From: an uncultured Massilia sp. | GTDB lineage: Bacteria; Pseudomonadota; Gammaproteobacteria; Burkholderiales; Burkholderiaceae | Assembly: GCA_946886065.1 (NCBI GenBank) | Contig: CAMPHU010000280.1 | Coordinates: forward strand, 1-5,641 | Direction: 5' to 3' | DNA: 5,641 nucleotides | Shown here: piece by piece, positions 5,563-5,641 of the stretch | Numbering within the stretch: position 1 is the stretch's first letter | How the letters are laid out: each line of letters begins with the position of its first letter | Made by a program: the position numbers and the translations under genes | The notes under the pieces: model-generated | The model's input: only the letters and a program-made list of their open reading frames with translations | Databases searched by the model: none | What the model was told of the DNA's origin: nothing

Positions 5563-5586
5563 CGGGAAATATACCGGCACCAATTC

Positions 5587-5641
5587 CTACGGCTGAAGCC
5601 TCAGCCGACAACCGGGACTACGGCTGAAGCCTCAGCCGTAG
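5587..5641. repeat. Tandem hairpin repeat, 31-bp period, running off the right edge
   Basis: A 21-bp unit occurs twice, identically, at 5587-5607 and 5618-5638, separated by a 10-bp spacer. Each unit folds on itself: CGGCTGA and TCAGCCG pair around the loop AGCC. In the second copy the stem is extended to a perfect 10 bp, CTACGGCTGA with TCAGCCGTAG (5618-5641). The array may continue past the window. The unit is too short and self-complementary, and the spacer too short, for CRISPR. An interspersed palindromic repeat is the likeliest reading. Confidence 0.75.

Noticed and set aside
5388..5627. 79-codon plus-strand frame at the right end
   Set aside because: It crosses the phosphoesterase promoter and the hairpin repeats, has no good ribosome binding site, and ends inside the repeat unit.
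5587..5641. CRISPR array
   Set aside because: The units are only 21 bp, fully self-complementary and separated by 10 bp. Only two are visible and there are no cas genes in the window.

Overview
The window is GC-rich chromosomal DNA from a proteobacterium. Gene content (a MocR-type regulator diverging from OsmC- and PaiB-like genes, a DUF4142 exported protein, a Tat-exported AcpA/PLC-type phosphoesterase) and GC-rich codon usage suggest a Burkholderiales betaproteobacterium, perhaps Oxalobacteraceae (Massilia-like). That placement is an inference from style and content, since no rRNA or marker gene is present. No prophage, IS element, CRISPR array, tRNA or rRNA gene was recognised.

Layout. 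(1) Positions 1-1358, minus strand: most of a MocR/PdxR-type regulator (GntR winged helix plus fold-type I aminotransferase-like domain), cut by the left edge. The six-frame ORF list missed it because its stop lies outside the window. (2) Positions 1359-1460: a divergent control region with two identical 9-bp direct repeats 24 bp apart, the likely regulator operator, and a plausible plus-strand sigma70 promoter. (3) Positions 1461-2470, plus strand: a two-gene operon with a 1-bp overlap, an OsmC-family peroxiredoxin followed by a PaiB-like flavin-binding split-barrel protein whose usual C-terminal tail is missing. (4) Positions 2477-2498: a 9-bp GC hairpin between the convergent genes. (5) Positions 2510-3313, minus strand: a secreted or periplasmic DUF4142 protein. 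(6) Positions 3314-3696: a 383-bp intergenic region with a perfect 15-bp inverted repeat, two inverted REP-like elements and, at its right end, a textbook intrinsic terminator for the next gene. (7) Positions 3697-5376, minus strand: a complete Tat-exported phosphoesterase (acid phosphatase/phospholipase C superfamily). (8) Positions 5377-5641: its promoter region, with a Pho-box-like pair of 7-mers at 11-bp spacing, then hairpin-forming repeats that run off the right edge.

How the genes may work together. The regulator, the OsmC protein and the PaiB-like protein look like one regulon: the regulator probably senses PLP or an amino compound and controls itself and the divergent operon through the shared repeats. 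The DUF4142 protein and the phosphoesterase are separate envelope or periplasmic genes, each apparently with its own promoter; the phosphoesterase may respond to phosphate. I found no clearly new multi-gene system. The most informative non-coding signals are the regulator operator, the REP-like cluster at 3498-3620, the Pho-box-like repeat and the 31-bp-period hairpin repeat at the right edge.
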